Both the position numbers and the translations under genes were made by a program. From an uncultured Paracoccaceae bacterium (GTDB lineage: Bacteria > Pseudomonadota > Alphaproteobacteria > Rhodobacterales > Rhodobacteraceae), in NCBI GenBank assembly GCA_951812305.1, contig CATOSB010000002.1, forward strand, positions 496,001 through 560,000: a DNA stretch of 64,000 nt, in the 5' to 3' direction. Shown here piece by piece: positions 8,693-18,242 of this stretch (position 1 is the stretch's first letter; the number at the start of each line of letters is the position of its first letter). The notes below the pieces were generated by a model. The model did not search any database. It saw nothing but the letters and a program-made list of their open reading frames with translations, and was not told where the DNA came from.

Positions 8693-10045
8693 ATGTCCGG
8701 TCACGGACCCGCAATTCCCATGTCTTCCCGAAGGGCGACGCCCTTGAATGGTGAGGCACATGTGCCCGGTGACAAATCGGTATCGCACCGCTCCCTGATC
8801 CTCGGCGCCCTGTCAGTCGGAGAGACACGGATCACCGGCTTGCTCGAAGGTCAGGACGTACTGGACACCGCCAAGGCGATGCGGGCCTTTGGTGCAGAGG
8901 TGATTGAACACGGCAATGGCGAATATTCGGTTCATGGCGTCGGTGTCGGCGGGTTTGCTGAACCCGAGGATGTAATTGATTGCGGCAATGCGGGCACGGG
9001 CGTGCGTTTGATCATGGGCGCGATGGCGACAACACCGATCACGGCGACATTCACCGGCGACGGGTCTCTGCGCAAACGCCCGATGGGGCGGATCACTGAT
9101 CCTTTGGCCTTATTTGGGGCGCAATCCTATGGCCGATCTGGCGGGCGGCTACCCATGACGATTGTCGGCGCGAAGGACCCTGTGCCTGTGCGCTACACGT
9201 TGCCCGTGGCCTCGGCGCAGGTGAAATCTGCTGTGCTGCTGGCGGGCCTGAACGCGATGGGCGAAACGGTCGTGATCGAACCGGAAGCAACGCGAGATCA
9301 TACCGAGAGGATGTTGCGCGGGTTCGGGGCGGAGTTGGGTGTCGAGGAAACGGATGAAGGCCGCGTTATCACGCTGACCGGCCAGCCGGAACTGACCCCA
9401 CAATCCATCGTTGTGCCGCGCGACCCGTCCTCCGCCGCCTTTCCGGTCTGCGCCGCGCTGATTACCGAAGGATCCGACATCACGGTGCCAAATATCGGCC
9501 TGAACCCAACGCGCGCCGGTCTGTTTACGACATTACAGGAAATGAGCGCCGATCTGACATTTGAAAACATGCGCGAAGAAGGCGGGGAACCCGTCGCAGA
9601 TCTGCGCGCGCGCTTTTCACCGGATATGAAAGGGATCGAGGTCGATCCGGCCCGCGCCGCATCCATGATCGATGAATATCCGATCCTGTCGGTCGTCGCC
9701 TCTTTCGCCGAAGGCCGAACAATGATGGCCGGTGTGCATGAGTTGCGGGTCAAGGAATGTGACCGTATCGACGTGATGGCCAAAGGGTTGCGTGCCAATG
9801 GCGTCACCGTCGACGAAGGCGAGGATTGGTGGGCGGTCGAGGGTTTCGGTCCCGGAGGGATGCCCGGCGGTGGTCACGCCGCCACACATCTGGATCACCG
9901 CATCGCCATGTCCTTTCTGATTGCGGGTATGGCGGCGAAAAAGCCCGTTTCGGTAGATGACGCCTCTCCATTTTTGACGTCCTTCCCGATCTTCGAGGAC
10001 CTAATGCGCGATCTTGGCGCGAATTTCTCGCGGGACAACACATGA
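8693..10045 (+). CDS. aroA: 3-phosphoshikimate 1-carboxyvinyltransferase (EPSP synthase), class II type
   Basis: A 450-residue cytoplasmic enzyme of the shikimate pathway, transferring enolpyruvate from PEP to shikimate-3-phosphate. The PGDKSVSHR motif, [19 protein letters not shown] and NPTR place it with the class II (CP4-like) enzymes. The residue that is Ala in CP4 (in NAATG) is Gly here (NAGTGVR). The C-terminal motifs [20 protein letters not shown] and [12 protein letters not shown] are intact. The stop overlaps the next start (ATGA), so the aroA-GFA-cmk genes probably form one operon. Confidence 0.95.
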   Translation: MSGHGPAIPMSSRRATPLNGEAHVPGDKSVSHRSLILGALSVGETRITGLLEGQDVLDTAKAMRAFGAEVIEHGNGEYSVHGVGVGGFAEPEDVIDCGNAGTGVRLIMGAMATTPITATFTGDGSLRKRPMGRITDPLALFGAQSYGRSGGRLPMTIVGAKDPVPVRYTLPVASAQVKSAVLLAGLNAMGETVVIEPEATRDHTERMLRGFGAELGVEETDEGRVITLTGQPELTPQSIVVPRDPSSAAFPVCAALITEGSDITVPNIGLNPTRAGLFTTLQEMSADLTFENMREEGGEPVADLRARFSPDMKGIEVDPARAASMIDEYPILSVVASFAEGRTMMAGVHELRVKECDRIDVMAKGLRANGVTVDEGEDWWAVEGFGPGGMPGGGHAATHLDHRIAMSFLIAGMAAKKPVSVDDASPFLTSFPIFEDLMRDLGANFSRDNT

Positions 10046-10461
10046 AAACCGGAAGCTGCCTTTGCGGACAGGTTCGGTATTCGGTTTCCGGGCCGTTGCG
10101 GCCCGTGGTCAACTGCCACTGCCAGCAATGCCGCAAAACCTCTGGTCACTTCGTCGCTGCGACCTCTGCTCCGCGCGATACGGTTGAAATAACCGGCGAT
10201 GTCACGTGGTTTCACGCTTCGAAAAACGCACGCCGGGGGTTTTGCGCGATTTGTGGGTCCAGCCTGTTCTGGGATGGGTCCGGCGAAAACCTATCCATCC
10301 ACGCCGGAACGCTGGATGGGGATACCGGGCTTCAAACAATCGGCCACATCTTTTGCGCCGACAAGGGCGACTACTATGATTTGACCGATGACCTTCCAAA
10401 ATCGGATGGCAGAGATCCCGACCTGACCACTGTGGTTGGCAAGGGCGGTAATCAGGGATGA
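10042..10461 (+). CDS. GFA/CENP-V-domain zinc protein
   Basis: 139 residues with the zinc ligands of the GFA (glutathione-dependent formaldehyde-activating-like) fold: CLCGQVRY at the N-terminus, [11 protein letters not shown] near residue 31 and [10 protein letters not shown] near residue 69. Members bind zinc, but most have no proven reaction, so no substrate is assigned. It is translationally coupled to aroA (4-bp overlap) and to cmk (4-bp overlap). That position between aroA and cmk is not standard and looks like a local insertion into a conserved pair. Confidence 0.85.
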   Translation: MKTGSCLCGQVRYSVSGPLRPVVNCHCQQCRKTSGHFVAATSAPRDTVEITGDVTWFHASKNARRGFCAICGSSLFWDGSGENLSIHAGTLDGDTGLQTIGHIFCADKGDYYDLTDDLPKSDGRDPDLTTVVGKGGNQG

Positions 10462-11063
10462 CATTCACGGTCGCTATTGACGGGCCTGCAGCGGCGGGCA
10501 AGGGGACGATTTCCAAGGCCGTTGCGGCGCATTTCAACCTACCGCATCTCGACACCGGGCTTTTGTATCGTGCCGTCGGCGCGCAGATGTTGGCGGGCGC
10601 TGACCCGGTCGAGGCGGCGAACAACTTCGATCTGGCCGATTTGGCGCAGGATCTGCGCAAGGACGATATTGCACAGGCCGCCAGCCGCGTTGCCGCCATT
10701 CCGGAGGTGCGCGCCGCATTGGTTTCGTTTCAACAACGCTTTGCCACACGCGGCGGTGGCGCCGTTCTCGATGGCCGCGACATTGGCACCGTAATTTGTC
10801 CCGATGCGCAGGTGAAACTGTTTGTCACCGCGTCGCCGGACGTGCGCGCCAAACGCCGGCTTGAAGAACTGACCGGCAAAGGCATCGACACCGATTATGC
10901 AACCGTGCTCGTCGACGTTATTGCGCGGGACAAACGCGACAGTGAACGGGATACGGCACCTCTGACACTAGCGGATGATGCGATCATCCTCGACACCAGC
11001 GACATGTCGATTGACGCCGCTGTTGCAGCCGCCATCGCAATCATCGAAAAGAAACTGAACTAA
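10458..11063 (+). CDS. cmk: Cytidylate kinase
   Basis: A 201-residue cytoplasmic (d)CMP kinase. The P-loop [18 protein letters not shown] is at the N-terminus and [24 protein letters not shown] and [13 protein letters not shown] follow, as in the Cmk family. In many alphaproteobacteria rpsA follows cmk; here an aldo/keto reductase follows instead. Confidence 0.96.
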   Translation: MTFTVAIDGPAAAGKGTISKAVAAHFNLPHLDTGLLYRAVGAQMLAGADPVEAANNFDLADLAQDLRKDDIAQAASRVAAIPEVRAALVSFQQRFATRGGGAVLDGRDIGTVICPDAQVKLFVTASPDVRAKRRLEELTGKGIDTDYATVLVDVIARDKRDSERDTAPLTLADDAIILDTSDMSIDAAVAAAIAIIEKKLN

Positions 11064-11101
11064 GACACCCGCCGTTCACCGGCGACGGATCGGAGCATCA
11101 G

Positions 11102-12100
11102 ATGCAATATCGTACACTTGGAAAAAACGGCCCAAAAGTTCATCCCGTTGGCATCGGCGCCATGTCGTTTTCAGACTTTTACGGCGCAACGACCGAGGCC
11201 AACAGCTTTGCCATTCTCGATGCGGCACTAGAGGCTGGCGTCAATCACATCGACACGGCCAATGTTTACGGCATGGGAGGTTCCGAAGACACCATTGGCG
11301 CCTATTTCCGCGCCAACCCAACAGCCAAGGACAATTTCGTCATCGCCACAAAGGCGGCAATTTCGCGCAAACCGGATGGCACGCGGTTTTTTGACAATGA
11401 CCCCGCCCATCTGGAAGCGGAGCTTGACAAAAGCCTGACGCGTATGGGGATCGAGGCGGTCGATCTGTTCTATGTTCACCGCCGCGAACAAGACCGGCCC
11501 GTCGAAGAGGTTGCCGAGGCGCTTGGCCGTCTGGTCGCCAAAGGTAAGACCAAATCCATCGGATTTTCTGAAATCGCGCCCGCCACTCTGCGTCGGGCTC
11601 ATGCGGTTCATCCCGTGGCAGCCGTGCAGTCGGAATATTCGCTGCAAACCCGCTTGCCGGAACTGGGGCTTGTTCAGACTTGCGAAGAACTGGACGTCGC
11701 GCTTGTCGCATTTTCGCCAGTCGGTCGGTCATACCTGACCGACACACCCCTGACTTTCGAGGCGATTCAGGAATTGGGCTTCATGAAGGCCAATCCCCGC
11801 TTCACCGCAGACAATTACCCGCGCAACATCGTCGAAACGGATAAGCTACGCGCAATGGCGGGCGACATAGGTGTGTCGACTGCTGGCCTCGCGCTCGCAT
11901 GGCTCTTTGCCAAAAGCGCCAACACCATCGCAATCCCCGGCACGCGTTCCGCCGCCCATTTCGCCGAATTTCTGGATGCAGAGCGCCTTTCACTTTCAAA
12001 CGCAGACATGACGCGGATCGAGGATATCCTGCCCATCGGATGGTGCCACGGCGACCGATATAACGCAGGCCAATGGGTCGGACCGGAATGCTATTGCTGA
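11102..12100 (+). CDS. Aldo/keto reductase
   Basis: A 332-residue NADPH-dependent oxidoreductase with a (beta/alpha)8 barrel. The catalytic tetrad can be traced: Asp and Tyr in HIDTANVYGMGGSE, Lys in VIATKAAI and His in DLFYVHRREQD. The cofactor site shows AIPGTRSAAHF near the C-terminus. It resembles the YakC/AKR13 group acting on small aldehydes, but the substrate cannot be read from sequence. It lies 38 bp after cmk and may share its transcript. Confidence 0.9.
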   Translation: MQYRTLGKNGPKVHPVGIGAMSFSDFYGATTEANSFAILDAALEAGVNHIDTANVYGMGGSEDTIGAYFRANPTAKDNFVIATKAAISRKPDGTRFFDNDPAHLEAELDKSLTRMGIEAVDLFYVHRREQDRPVEEVAEALGRLVAKGKTKSIGFSEIAPATLRRAHAVHPVAAVQSEYSLQTRLPELGLVQTCEELDVALVAFSPVGRSYLTDTPLTFEAIQELGFMKANPRFTADNYPRNIVETDKLRAMAGDIGVSTAGLALAWLFAKSANTIAIPGTRSAAHFAEFLDAERLSLSNADMTRIEDILPIGWCHGDRYNAGQWVGPECYC

Positions 12101-12154
12101 AGTACACCGACGAAAGGTGCCAGCAGCGGCCTAAGCGCTTTCCCGGAATTTCTT

Positions 12155-12173
12155 ACTTGGAGTCGTCCCAAGT
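12155..12173. terminator. Weak hairpin in the convergent gap
   Basis: ACTTGG / CCAAGT stem with a short loop in the 117-bp gap between two convergent genes. There is only a short T stretch, so a terminator role is tentative. Confidence 0.3.
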
Positions 12174-12217
12174 TTGCCTGTGACCACTTTGGCCGCCCCA
12201 ACAATTTAATCGACGCG

Positions 12218-14830
12218 CTAAAACCACTCCAACAGCCGCCTCAGATAGTCGCGCTCGACCTCTGGGCGTTCCTGTTCACTCGACCGGCGGCGGATTTCAT
12301 CCAGAAGCTCCCGCGCACGGCGATAGACATCTTCACCCTGCAACAGCTCCTCGTCCGTTCCGATCTGACCGTTAGCCCCGGCTTCGCGCCCCAACGGATC
12401 AACCGGGCGGTTGGCCTGACGGTTACCGGGCGCGTCGCCCTGTTGGCCCGGTTGCTGCTGTTGCTGCTGCGCCATCGCCTCACCAAGATTGCGCATCCCT
12501 TCGCGCAGCGCTTCGATCGCTTCTGACTGATTATCCAGCGCACCAGCCAGATCGTTCTCGCGCAAATCCTCTTCCGCCTCGTCCATCGCACGGCCAGCGC
12601 GGCCCAACGCATCGCGCGCGGCGTCGCCTTCAGGCGTCCCTGAACCCGGCAAGTTCCCCATCTGGCGGTTCAACTCATCGCGCAGCGCGCGTTGCCTTTC
12701 CGCAAGGCCTTGCTGATCCAGCCCCGGACCATTTCCCTGCCCCGGTTGCCCGGGTTGCGGCATTCCGTTCTGACCTTGTCCATTGCCGGGCTGCTGGCCC
12801 GGACCTTGCTGTTGCCCCGGCTGCTGTCCGGGTTGCTGACCGGGCTGTTGTTGCCCCGGTTGCTGGCCGTTTTCGCCCTGTTCGCCGAACTGTTCCTGCA
12901 GATCGCCAAAAGTCTCGTCACTCAGGCCCTGCTGCTGGCGGAGCGTGTCGGCGAGGCCTTCCATCGCCTGCTGCCCCGGCTGGCCCTGTTGTCCGGCCTG
13001 TATCTGGGCGTTTTCCATGAACTCCATCAACTGGTCGAGAAGCGCCTGCGCTTCGTCCATCCGGCCTTCTTCCATTAGTTCCTGAATGCGATCCATCAGC
13101 TGTTGCAACTGGTCCTGATTCATCGAGAACTGGTTCTGGTCACCACTTTGCGGCTGGTCTGTGCCGTCATTGGGTTGCGTGCCCTGCTGTTCGGCAAGCA
13201 TCTCCATATAGTCGCGCATCGCTTCGCGCAATTCCTGCATCAGCTCAGCGATTTCTTCATCCGTTGCGCCGTTGCGCATTGCCTCCTGCAACCGCTCGCG
13301 CGCTTCTTCCAGACGTCGGCGCGCATCGGCCAGTGTGCCATCCTCAATCATCAGCGCGATGTCCCACAGGACTTCGGCCATTTCGGCCTGCTGTTCATCG
13401 TTGATCGTGTTGTATCTTGCGAGCGTTTCCATCCGCCGAACCAGAACCCGCAGTTTCAGATACGCGGTTTCGGAATCAAATACGTCGGTTGGTCGGTGGC
13501 TCACAGCGCGCAAAACTTGCGCCGCGCGTCCCGCATTATCGCGGTTCCAAAGTATATCCCGGCGCATCTCGATGATCGCCCCGGCAAGCGGGTCAAAGAA
13601 CCGCCGCCCCGGCAAAACACCAAGCTGTGGCTCGGAAACCCCTTGCTGACCCAGCGCATCCTCGGCCATAAATTCCAGCCGCACCGGCAGGGTCGCCCAC
13701 GGGTGCTGGCCGAAATTGTCAATTACGGTTTCTTCGAATTCCGTCCGGTCTCCAGACAGCGTCAAAGGCAGGTCAAACGCAATATCTTCGCGTGGTTCGG
13801 GGTCGAGCGACAGGCCGAACCGGCGGTCAACCGACGCCAGATCAAGGGTGATCACCCCCCGACCGGCAATCACGCCATAATCATCACGCGCTGCAAATTT
13901 CTGGCGCATCTCACCTGATAATCCACGTTCCGGCGCGCCGAGGATTTCGATGCTTGGGCGTTGATCGTCAGTGACGGTGATCGTCCATTCCGCCCCGCCT
14001 GCGCCATCGATTGACAGTGTCCCCGACTGCGTGATGTCAAAGCTTTGGTTCGGTTCGCTCGCACTTGGCACTTCGCCAACGCGGCCCGATATGGTTTCCG
14101 CAACCGTCAGGTCGCCCACCTCGCCGTAAAGCCGGATCGTCAATCGGCTTTTCTCAGGCACTTCAAAGGCTTCGCCCACCAGATCGTTCAGGTAAAGTGA
14201 TGGCTTGCCAGTATAGGATGGCGGTTCGATCCACCCCTCCCATGCCGGACCAGTCGCCAATGTGTCACCGCCCGCACCCGGCGTCATTTCGGCCACGGAT
14301 GCCACGCGCAGAACCGACCCGAACAAAACCGCCATCGCCAGCGCCAGTACCGCCACGTAGCGCAAAGCAAACGGATCGCGATCCGAGATCTTCAGATCGG
14401 GTTCGACCGCGCGCGCGTCGCTGACCCGCGCCGCCATGCGCGCCACATGCGCCTTCCACACGGCCTTGGACGCGTCATCGCCCGCGCCAATGGCCTGTGT
14501 ATCGCCAAGTGCGGTGATCGGCCTTCCGGGCAGAGTACGATCCAGCCTGTCCAGCGCCTCGGCAGGCTCAGGCAGTTGAAACCTCCAGATGCCCCACGCC
14601 ACAGCGACCGTCGCACCAAGGATTGCCAGAACGGCCAGCGCCCACACCGCTTCAAGTGGCAACGCATCATGCAACCCGAACATCAGGGCCGCGACAGAAA
14701 GAAAAAGAACGCTCCAAAGCGGCCAGAAAGCGCGCGTCACCCGCTCGGCCAACATGCCCCACCGCGTCAGCCGCAAGGGCCAGCGCAGCTGGCGGAATGC
14801 ATTCTCAAGTGGGCGTTCTGGTGACGTCAT
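12218..14830 (-). CDS. DUF4175 / TIGR02302-type membrane protein with Gln-rich region
   Basis: 870 residues from the ATG at 14830. Hydrophobic helices lie near residues 35-85 and about 165-190 in the N-terminal part, followed by a beta-rich region (YTGKPSLYLND, PEKSRLTIRLYGEVGD) and a long helical region rich in Glu and Ala. Residues of about 630-800 hold a low-complexity tract built of PGQQ-like units (QQPGQQ repeated) and a Gln run. The architecture matches the alphaproteobacterial TIGR02302/DUF4175 proteins, whose role is unknown but presumably concerns the cell envelope. lysA is directly upstream on the same strand. Confidence 0.8.
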   Translation of the reverse strand: MTSPERPLENAFRQLRWPLRLTRWGMLAERVTRAFWPLWSVLFLSVAALMFGLHDALPLEAVWALAVLAILGATVAVAWGIWRFQLPEPAEALDRLDRTLPGRPITALGDTQAIGAGDDASKAVWKAHVARMAARVSDARAVEPDLKISDRDPFALRYVAVLALAMAVLFGSVLRVASVAEMTPGAGGDTLATGPAWEGWIEPPSYTGKPSLYLNDLVGEAFEVPEKSRLTIRLYGEVGDLTVAETISGRVGEVPSASEPNQSFDITQSGTLSIDGAGGAEWTITVTDDQRPSIEILGAPERGLSGEMRQKFAARDDYGVIAGRGVITLDLASVDRRFGLSLDPEPREDIAFDLPLTLSGDRTEFEETVIDNFGQHPWATLPVRLEFMAEDALGQQGVSEPQLGVLPGRRFFDPLAGAIIEMRRDILWNRDNAGRAAQVLRAVSHRPTDVFDSETAYLKLRVLVRRMETLARYNTINDEQQAEMAEVLWDIALMIEDGTLADARRRLEEARERLQEAMRNGATDEEIAELMQELREAMRDYMEMLAEQQGTQPNDGTDQPQSGDQNQFSMNQDQLQQLMDRIQELMEEGRMDEAQALLDQLMEFMENAQIQAGQQGQPGQQAMEGLADTLRQQQGLSDETFGDLQEQFGEQGENGQQPGQQQPGQQPGQQPGQQQGPGQQPGNGQGQNGMPQPGQPGQGNGPGLDQQGLAERQRALRDELNRQMGNLPGSGTPEGDAARDALGRAGRAMDEAEEDLRENDLAGALDNQSEAIEALREGMRNLGEAMAQQQQQQPGQQGDAPGNRQANRPVDPLGREAGANGQIGTDEELLQGEDVYRRARELLDEIRRRSSEQERPEVERDYLRRLLEWF

Positions 14831-14867
14831 GAACCCGGCCTTTCGGCCCCTGCGCGAAAGCCGCGCG

Positions 14868-16133
14868 TCAGAGCCACGACGGCACAATATCGCGGTTGAT
14901 CAACTCTTCATAGGTCGGTCTGGGGCGAATGACGGCAAATTGATGCCCATCGACCAGCACTTCGGGGATCAGGGGCCGAGAATTATATTCGCTTGCCATC
15001 ACGGCGCCATATGCTCCGGCACTGCGAAACGCGACGAAATCACCGGCGGCAACCTCGTCCATGACCCTGCCCTTGGCAAAGGTATCCCCAGATTCACAAA
15101 CCGGACCAACCACGTCATAACGCGCCTTTTCCGCACCGGCCGTTGGTTCGTTGACAGCAATAATCTCGTGAAAGGATTCATACATTGCCGGTCGAACAAG
15201 ATCGTTCATCGCGCTGTCAAGAATAAGAAAATTCCGGTCCTCACCCTCTTTTACATAAATGACCTTGCTGATCAGAACACCCGCATTCCCGGCAATCAAC
15301 CGCCCGGGCTCAATTTCAACCTCAACATCAAGATGCCCGACCTTCTCTTTGATCAGATTACAGAATTCCACGGGCAGCGGTGGTGCTTCGTTGGAGCGCT
15401 CATAAGGGATGCCAAGACCACCACCAAGGTCCAACCGGCGAATGTCGTGTCCGTCGGCGCGAAGCTGCCCGGTCAGTTCCACCACCAGATCGAATGCCTC
15501 GGCATAAGGCGCCAGATCGGTCAACTGGCTGCCAATGTGGCAATCGATTCCGATCACGTCTAACCCCGGCAGCTCGGCGGCCTCGGCGTACACCTCCCGC
15601 GCGCGAGCAATCGGAATGCCAAACTTGTTCTCTGCCTTACCGGTCGAAATCTTCTCATGCGTCTTGGCATCCACATCTGGGTTCACCCGGATCGTAACCG
15701 GAACGACCGCACCAAGGCCGACCGCGACCTCATTCAGAACCGTCATTTCCGGTTCGGACTCCAGGTTGAATTGCCGGATCCCGCCTTCAATCGCCTGAAC
15801 CATCTCCGCGCGTGTCTTGCCAACACCGGAAAACACAATCCGTTCGCCGGGCACGCCCACGGCCCGCGCGCGCGCGTATTCACCGCCGGAAACCACATCC
15901 ATGCCCGCGCCCATATCAGCCAGAACTTTCAGAACCGCCTGATTGGAATTCGCCTTCATCGCATAGCAGACGAGGTGTTCCAGCCCCTCCAGCCCCTCGT
16001 CAAACAGCCTGAAATGCCGCTCCAGCGTGGCGCGCGAATACAGATAGAACGGCGTCCCGACGGTGGCTGCGATCTCGGGCACCGGCACTTCCTCGGCGTG
16101 CAAAACGCCATCTCTGTACAGAAAATGGTCCAT
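14868..16133 (-). CDS. lysA: Diaminopimelate decarboxylase
   Basis: A 421-residue PLP enzyme that makes L-lysine from meso-diaminopimelate. The PLP lysine lies in VCYAMKANSNQAV, the glycine-rich phosphate site in GGGLGIPY, and the substrate-site motif CESGDTFAKGR is present. The start is the ATG at 16133 (MDHFLYRDGV); the frame is open upstream without family similarity. It lies downstream of argH and a lipoprotein gene on the same strand, separated by about 590 bp of repeats. Confidence 0.95.
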   Translation of the reverse strand: MDHFLYRDGVLHAEEVPVPEIAATVGTPFYLYSRATLERHFRLFDEGLEGLEHLVCYAMKANSNQAVLKVLADMGAGMDVVSGGEYARARAVGVPGERIVFSGVGKTRAEMVQAIEGGIRQFNLESEPEMTVLNEVAVGLGAVVPVTIRVNPDVDAKTHEKISTGKAENKFGIPIARAREVYAEAAELPGLDVIGIDCHIGSQLTDLAPYAEAFDLVVELTGQLRADGHDIRRLDLGGGLGIPYERSNEAPPLPVEFCNLIKEKVGHLDVEVEIEPGRLIAGNAGVLISKVIYVKEGEDRNFLILDSAMNDLVRPAMYESFHEIIAVNEPTAGAEKARYDVVGPVCESGDTFAKGRVMDEVAAGDFVAFRSAGAYGAVMASEYNSRPLIPEVLVDGHQFAVIRPRPTYEELINRDIVPSWL

Positions 16134-16144
16134 CCCCCGTCTCT

Positions 16145-16178
16145 TAGAGCGCAATCCCAATAGTGGGAACCGGTTTTC
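16145..16178. repeat. Short dispersed motif (TAGAGCG ... GGAACCGGTTTTC)
   Basis: TAGAGCG and, about 20 nt later, GGAACCGGTTTTC occur here and again at 40289-40320, both in gaps outside genes. The motif resembles short intergenic repeats common in alphaproteobacteria. No function can be inferred. Confidence 0.5.
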
Positions 16179-16254
16179 GAAGATAATTGCGCCGCAGGAC
16201 AATCGGACCTTGCGTCTCAACCGATCAAGATCGGCCTCGCAATCACACCCCTGT

Positions 16255-16375
16255 TTCATCCGGCCAAAAAATACTTCGCGGAGCGCGAGGGGCTGGCCCC
16301 TCGCACTGGTCGGATTTCATCCTGCAAAGGCTTTTCGGCATTGCCGAAAATGTCTTGAAAGGCGAAATCCGAACC
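16255..16375 (-). repeat. Hairpin repeat family 2, copy 3
   Basis: Read on the minus strand, GGTTCGGATTTC pairs with GAAATCCGACC, enclosing an inner hairpin (TTTTCGGC/GCCGAAAA). A second stem GCGAGGGGC/GCCCCTCGC follows, then the family tail CGAAGTATTTTTTGGCC with GGATGAA. The order and tail match the copies after metK and lldD. It lies between element D (16452-16618) and lysA. Confidence 0.75.
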
Positions 16376-16451
16376 CCGGATCAGGATGAATTCGCGTGAA
16401 TAAGGATTGACCGGTGATGGCTCGGAGCGGACCTTCGACCTAGCCATCAAT

Positions 16452-16618
16452 GCCGGGTTAACAGCACCGCAGGTGCCCCGGCCATCGCCTGCCCGGTCCG
16501 GCGGGCTGGCGATTTGGCGGACCTGGGTGCAAGCCTTTGATCTTCTACGGACTTGACTGGGATTAATTTTGTCCCCTGCCAGGTTGCATCGCCATCCCCC
16601 GGGCAGGCAATGGCCGCC
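16452..16618 (-). repeat. Structured intergenic element family 1, copy D
   Basis: Read on the minus strand, the left arm GCGGCCATTGCCTGCCCGG pairs with the right arm CCGGGCAGGCGATGGCCGG. An inner stem GGATGGCGAT/ATCGCCAGCC follows. The centre carries CCCAGTCAAGTCCGTAGAAG, shared with the other copies. A second hairpin (GCCGGG ... CCCGGC) closes the element. It is 167 bp long and lies 101 bp downstream of the lipoprotein gene, on the same strand. Confidence 0.85.
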
Positions 16619-16719
16619 AGAGAGGTTGGAGAAAAAGCCCCGGGTCAAGCGCGAGGCGGTTTAAGTCAACGACAGCAAAGGCCCAATTCCAGACCCGCCA
16701 AATCCGCAATCATCTTGCT

Positions 16720-16818
16720 TTAGCGTGATGACGCCTTCACCGGCTTCTCCGGCGGGCCGTCCACGCCGCATCCAGCCATTGCCCCAAGCGCGGCGACAAT
16801 GATAATAACCCTGATCAT
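16720..16818 (-). CDS. Tiny lipoprotein after argH
   Basis: 32 residues starting [21 protein letters not shown] short hydrophobic signal runs to a lipobox (AMAGC), followed by a Pro/Lys-rich tail (GPPEKPVK). The ATG overlaps the argH stop (ATGA at 16815-16818) and a GGAG-type ribosome site lies inside the argH end. Small lipoproteins directly after argH are common in Rhodobacteraceae; their role is unknown. It is below normal gene-calling length, but the lipobox, overlap and start context support it. Confidence 0.8.
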   Translation of the reverse strand: MIRVIIIVAALGAMAGCGVDGPPEKPVKASSR

Positions 16819-18215
16819 CCCAGCCGCTCCTTCCACAAAGCCACCTGTTCGCGCACCCGCTCTGGCGCGGTTCCGCCAAAACTCATCCGTGAGGCAACCG
16901 AGTTTTCAACCGACAATACGCTGAACACGTCCCCGGTAATCCCATCATGCACGGATTGCATGTCCGCCAGCGGCAACTCTGACAGATCACAGCGCTGCTC
17001 TTCGGCCATCGCGACCAGCGCACCGGTTACATGATGCGCCTCGCGAAACGGCACGCCAAGAACCCGCACCAGCCAATCGGCAAGATCAGTGGCGGTGGAA
17101 AACCCCGACCCGGCAGCAGCGGCCAGAGCCTCCCGGTTCGCGGACATATCCCGCACCATCCCATCCATCGCGGCGAGCGCCAGCATCAGGTTGTCGGCGG
17201 CGTCGAACAGTTGTTCCTTGTCTTCCTGCATGTCCTTGGAATAGGTCAGTGGCAGGCCCTTCATCACCGTCAACAGCCCAACCTGCGCGCCCAAAATCCG
17301 CCCGATCTTGGCGCGGATCAGCTCGGCGGCGTCCGGGTTCTTCTTTTGCGGCATGATCGAGGATCCGGTCGAAAACCGGTCACTCAGCGTCACAAACCGG
17401 AACTGCGCCGAGGACCAGATCACCAGCTCTTCGGCCAGCCGCGACAGATGCATCGCACAAATCGATGCGGCACCGAGAAACTCCAAAGCAAAATCGCGAT
17501 CACTCACCGCATCCAGCGAATTGGCGCAAGGCCGGTCAAACCCTAGTGCTTTCGCCGTCATCTCCCGGTCAATCGGAAACGACGTCCCCGCCAGCGCAGC
17601 CGCGCCAAGCGGTGATTCATTCATCCGCACCCGGGCATCTGCAAACCGTGACCGGTCGCGGGCAAACATCTCGACATAGGCCAGCATGTGATGGCCCCAT
17701 GTCACCGGCTGGGCCACCTGTAGATGCGTAAACCCCGGCATGACCCAATCCGCGCAATCTTCAGCCTGTTCCACCAGACCGGACATCAGTGACGCCAGTG
17801 CCCCATCCACCGCATCCATCTGATCGCGCACCCAAAGCCTGAAATCCGTCGCCACCTGATCGTTTCGCGACCGGCCCGTGTGCAGCCGCCCCGCCGGCTC
17901 TCCTATCAACTCTTTCAGCCGGGCCTCGACATTCATGTGAATGTCTTCCAGCGCGGTGGAAAACTGAAACGTGCCCGTCTCGATCTCTGACAAAACGGTG
18001 AGCAACCCTTCACGGATCGCTTCTGCATCGCTATCGGTAATGATGCCTGTCGCCGCCAGCATGGCGGCATGGGCACGAGAGCCCTGAATATCCTGGGCCG
18101 CAAGCCGCTGGTCGAACCCGATCGAGGCGTTGATCGCCTCCATGATCGCATCCGGCCCGTCGGCAAACCGGCCGCCCCACATCTGGTTGGATTGGGTGTC
18201 AGGTTTCTCGGTCAT
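16815..18215 (-). CDS. argH: Argininosuccinate lyase
   Basis: A 466-residue cytoplasmic enzyme splitting argininosuccinate into arginine and fumarate. The fumarase-superfamily signature [18 protein letters not shown] is at about residue 275, with the N-terminal [10 protein letters not shown] and the [13 protein letters not shown] active-site motif. Translation starts at the ATG at 18215 (MTEKPDTQS), only 27 bp from the divergent tlpA start. The promoters of the two genes must therefore overlap the other gene's coding region or lie within those few bases. Confidence 0.97.
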   Translation of the reverse strand: MTEKPDTQSNQMWGGRFADGPDAIMEAINASIGFDQRLAAQDIQGSRAHAAMLAATGIITDSDAEAIREGLLTVLSEIETGTFQFSTALEDIHMNVEARLKELIGEPAGRLHTGRSRNDQVATDFRLWVRDQMDAVDGALASLMSGLVEQAEDCADWVMPGFTHLQVAQPVTWGHHMLAYVEMFARDRSRFADARVRMNESPLGAAALAGTSFPIDREMTAKALGFDRPCANSLDAVSDRDFALEFLGAASICAMHLSRLAEELVIWSSAQFRFVTLSDRFSTGSSIMPQKKNPDAAELIRAKIGRILGAQVGLLTVMKGLPLTYSKDMQEDKEQLFDAADNLMLALAAMDGMVRDMSANREALAAAAGSGFSTATDLADWLVRVLGVPFREAHHVTGALVAMAEEQRCDLSELPLADMQSVHDGITGDVFSVLSVENSVASRMSFGGTAPERVREQVALWKERLG

Positions 18216-18242
18216 TTTGGTCGTCAACTCCGTGAGGGAAAC

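Noticed and set aside
14589-15563. 324-residue plus-strand frame over the DUF4175 gene and lysA
   Set aside because: It runs across two well-supported genes on the opposite strand and shows no family signature.
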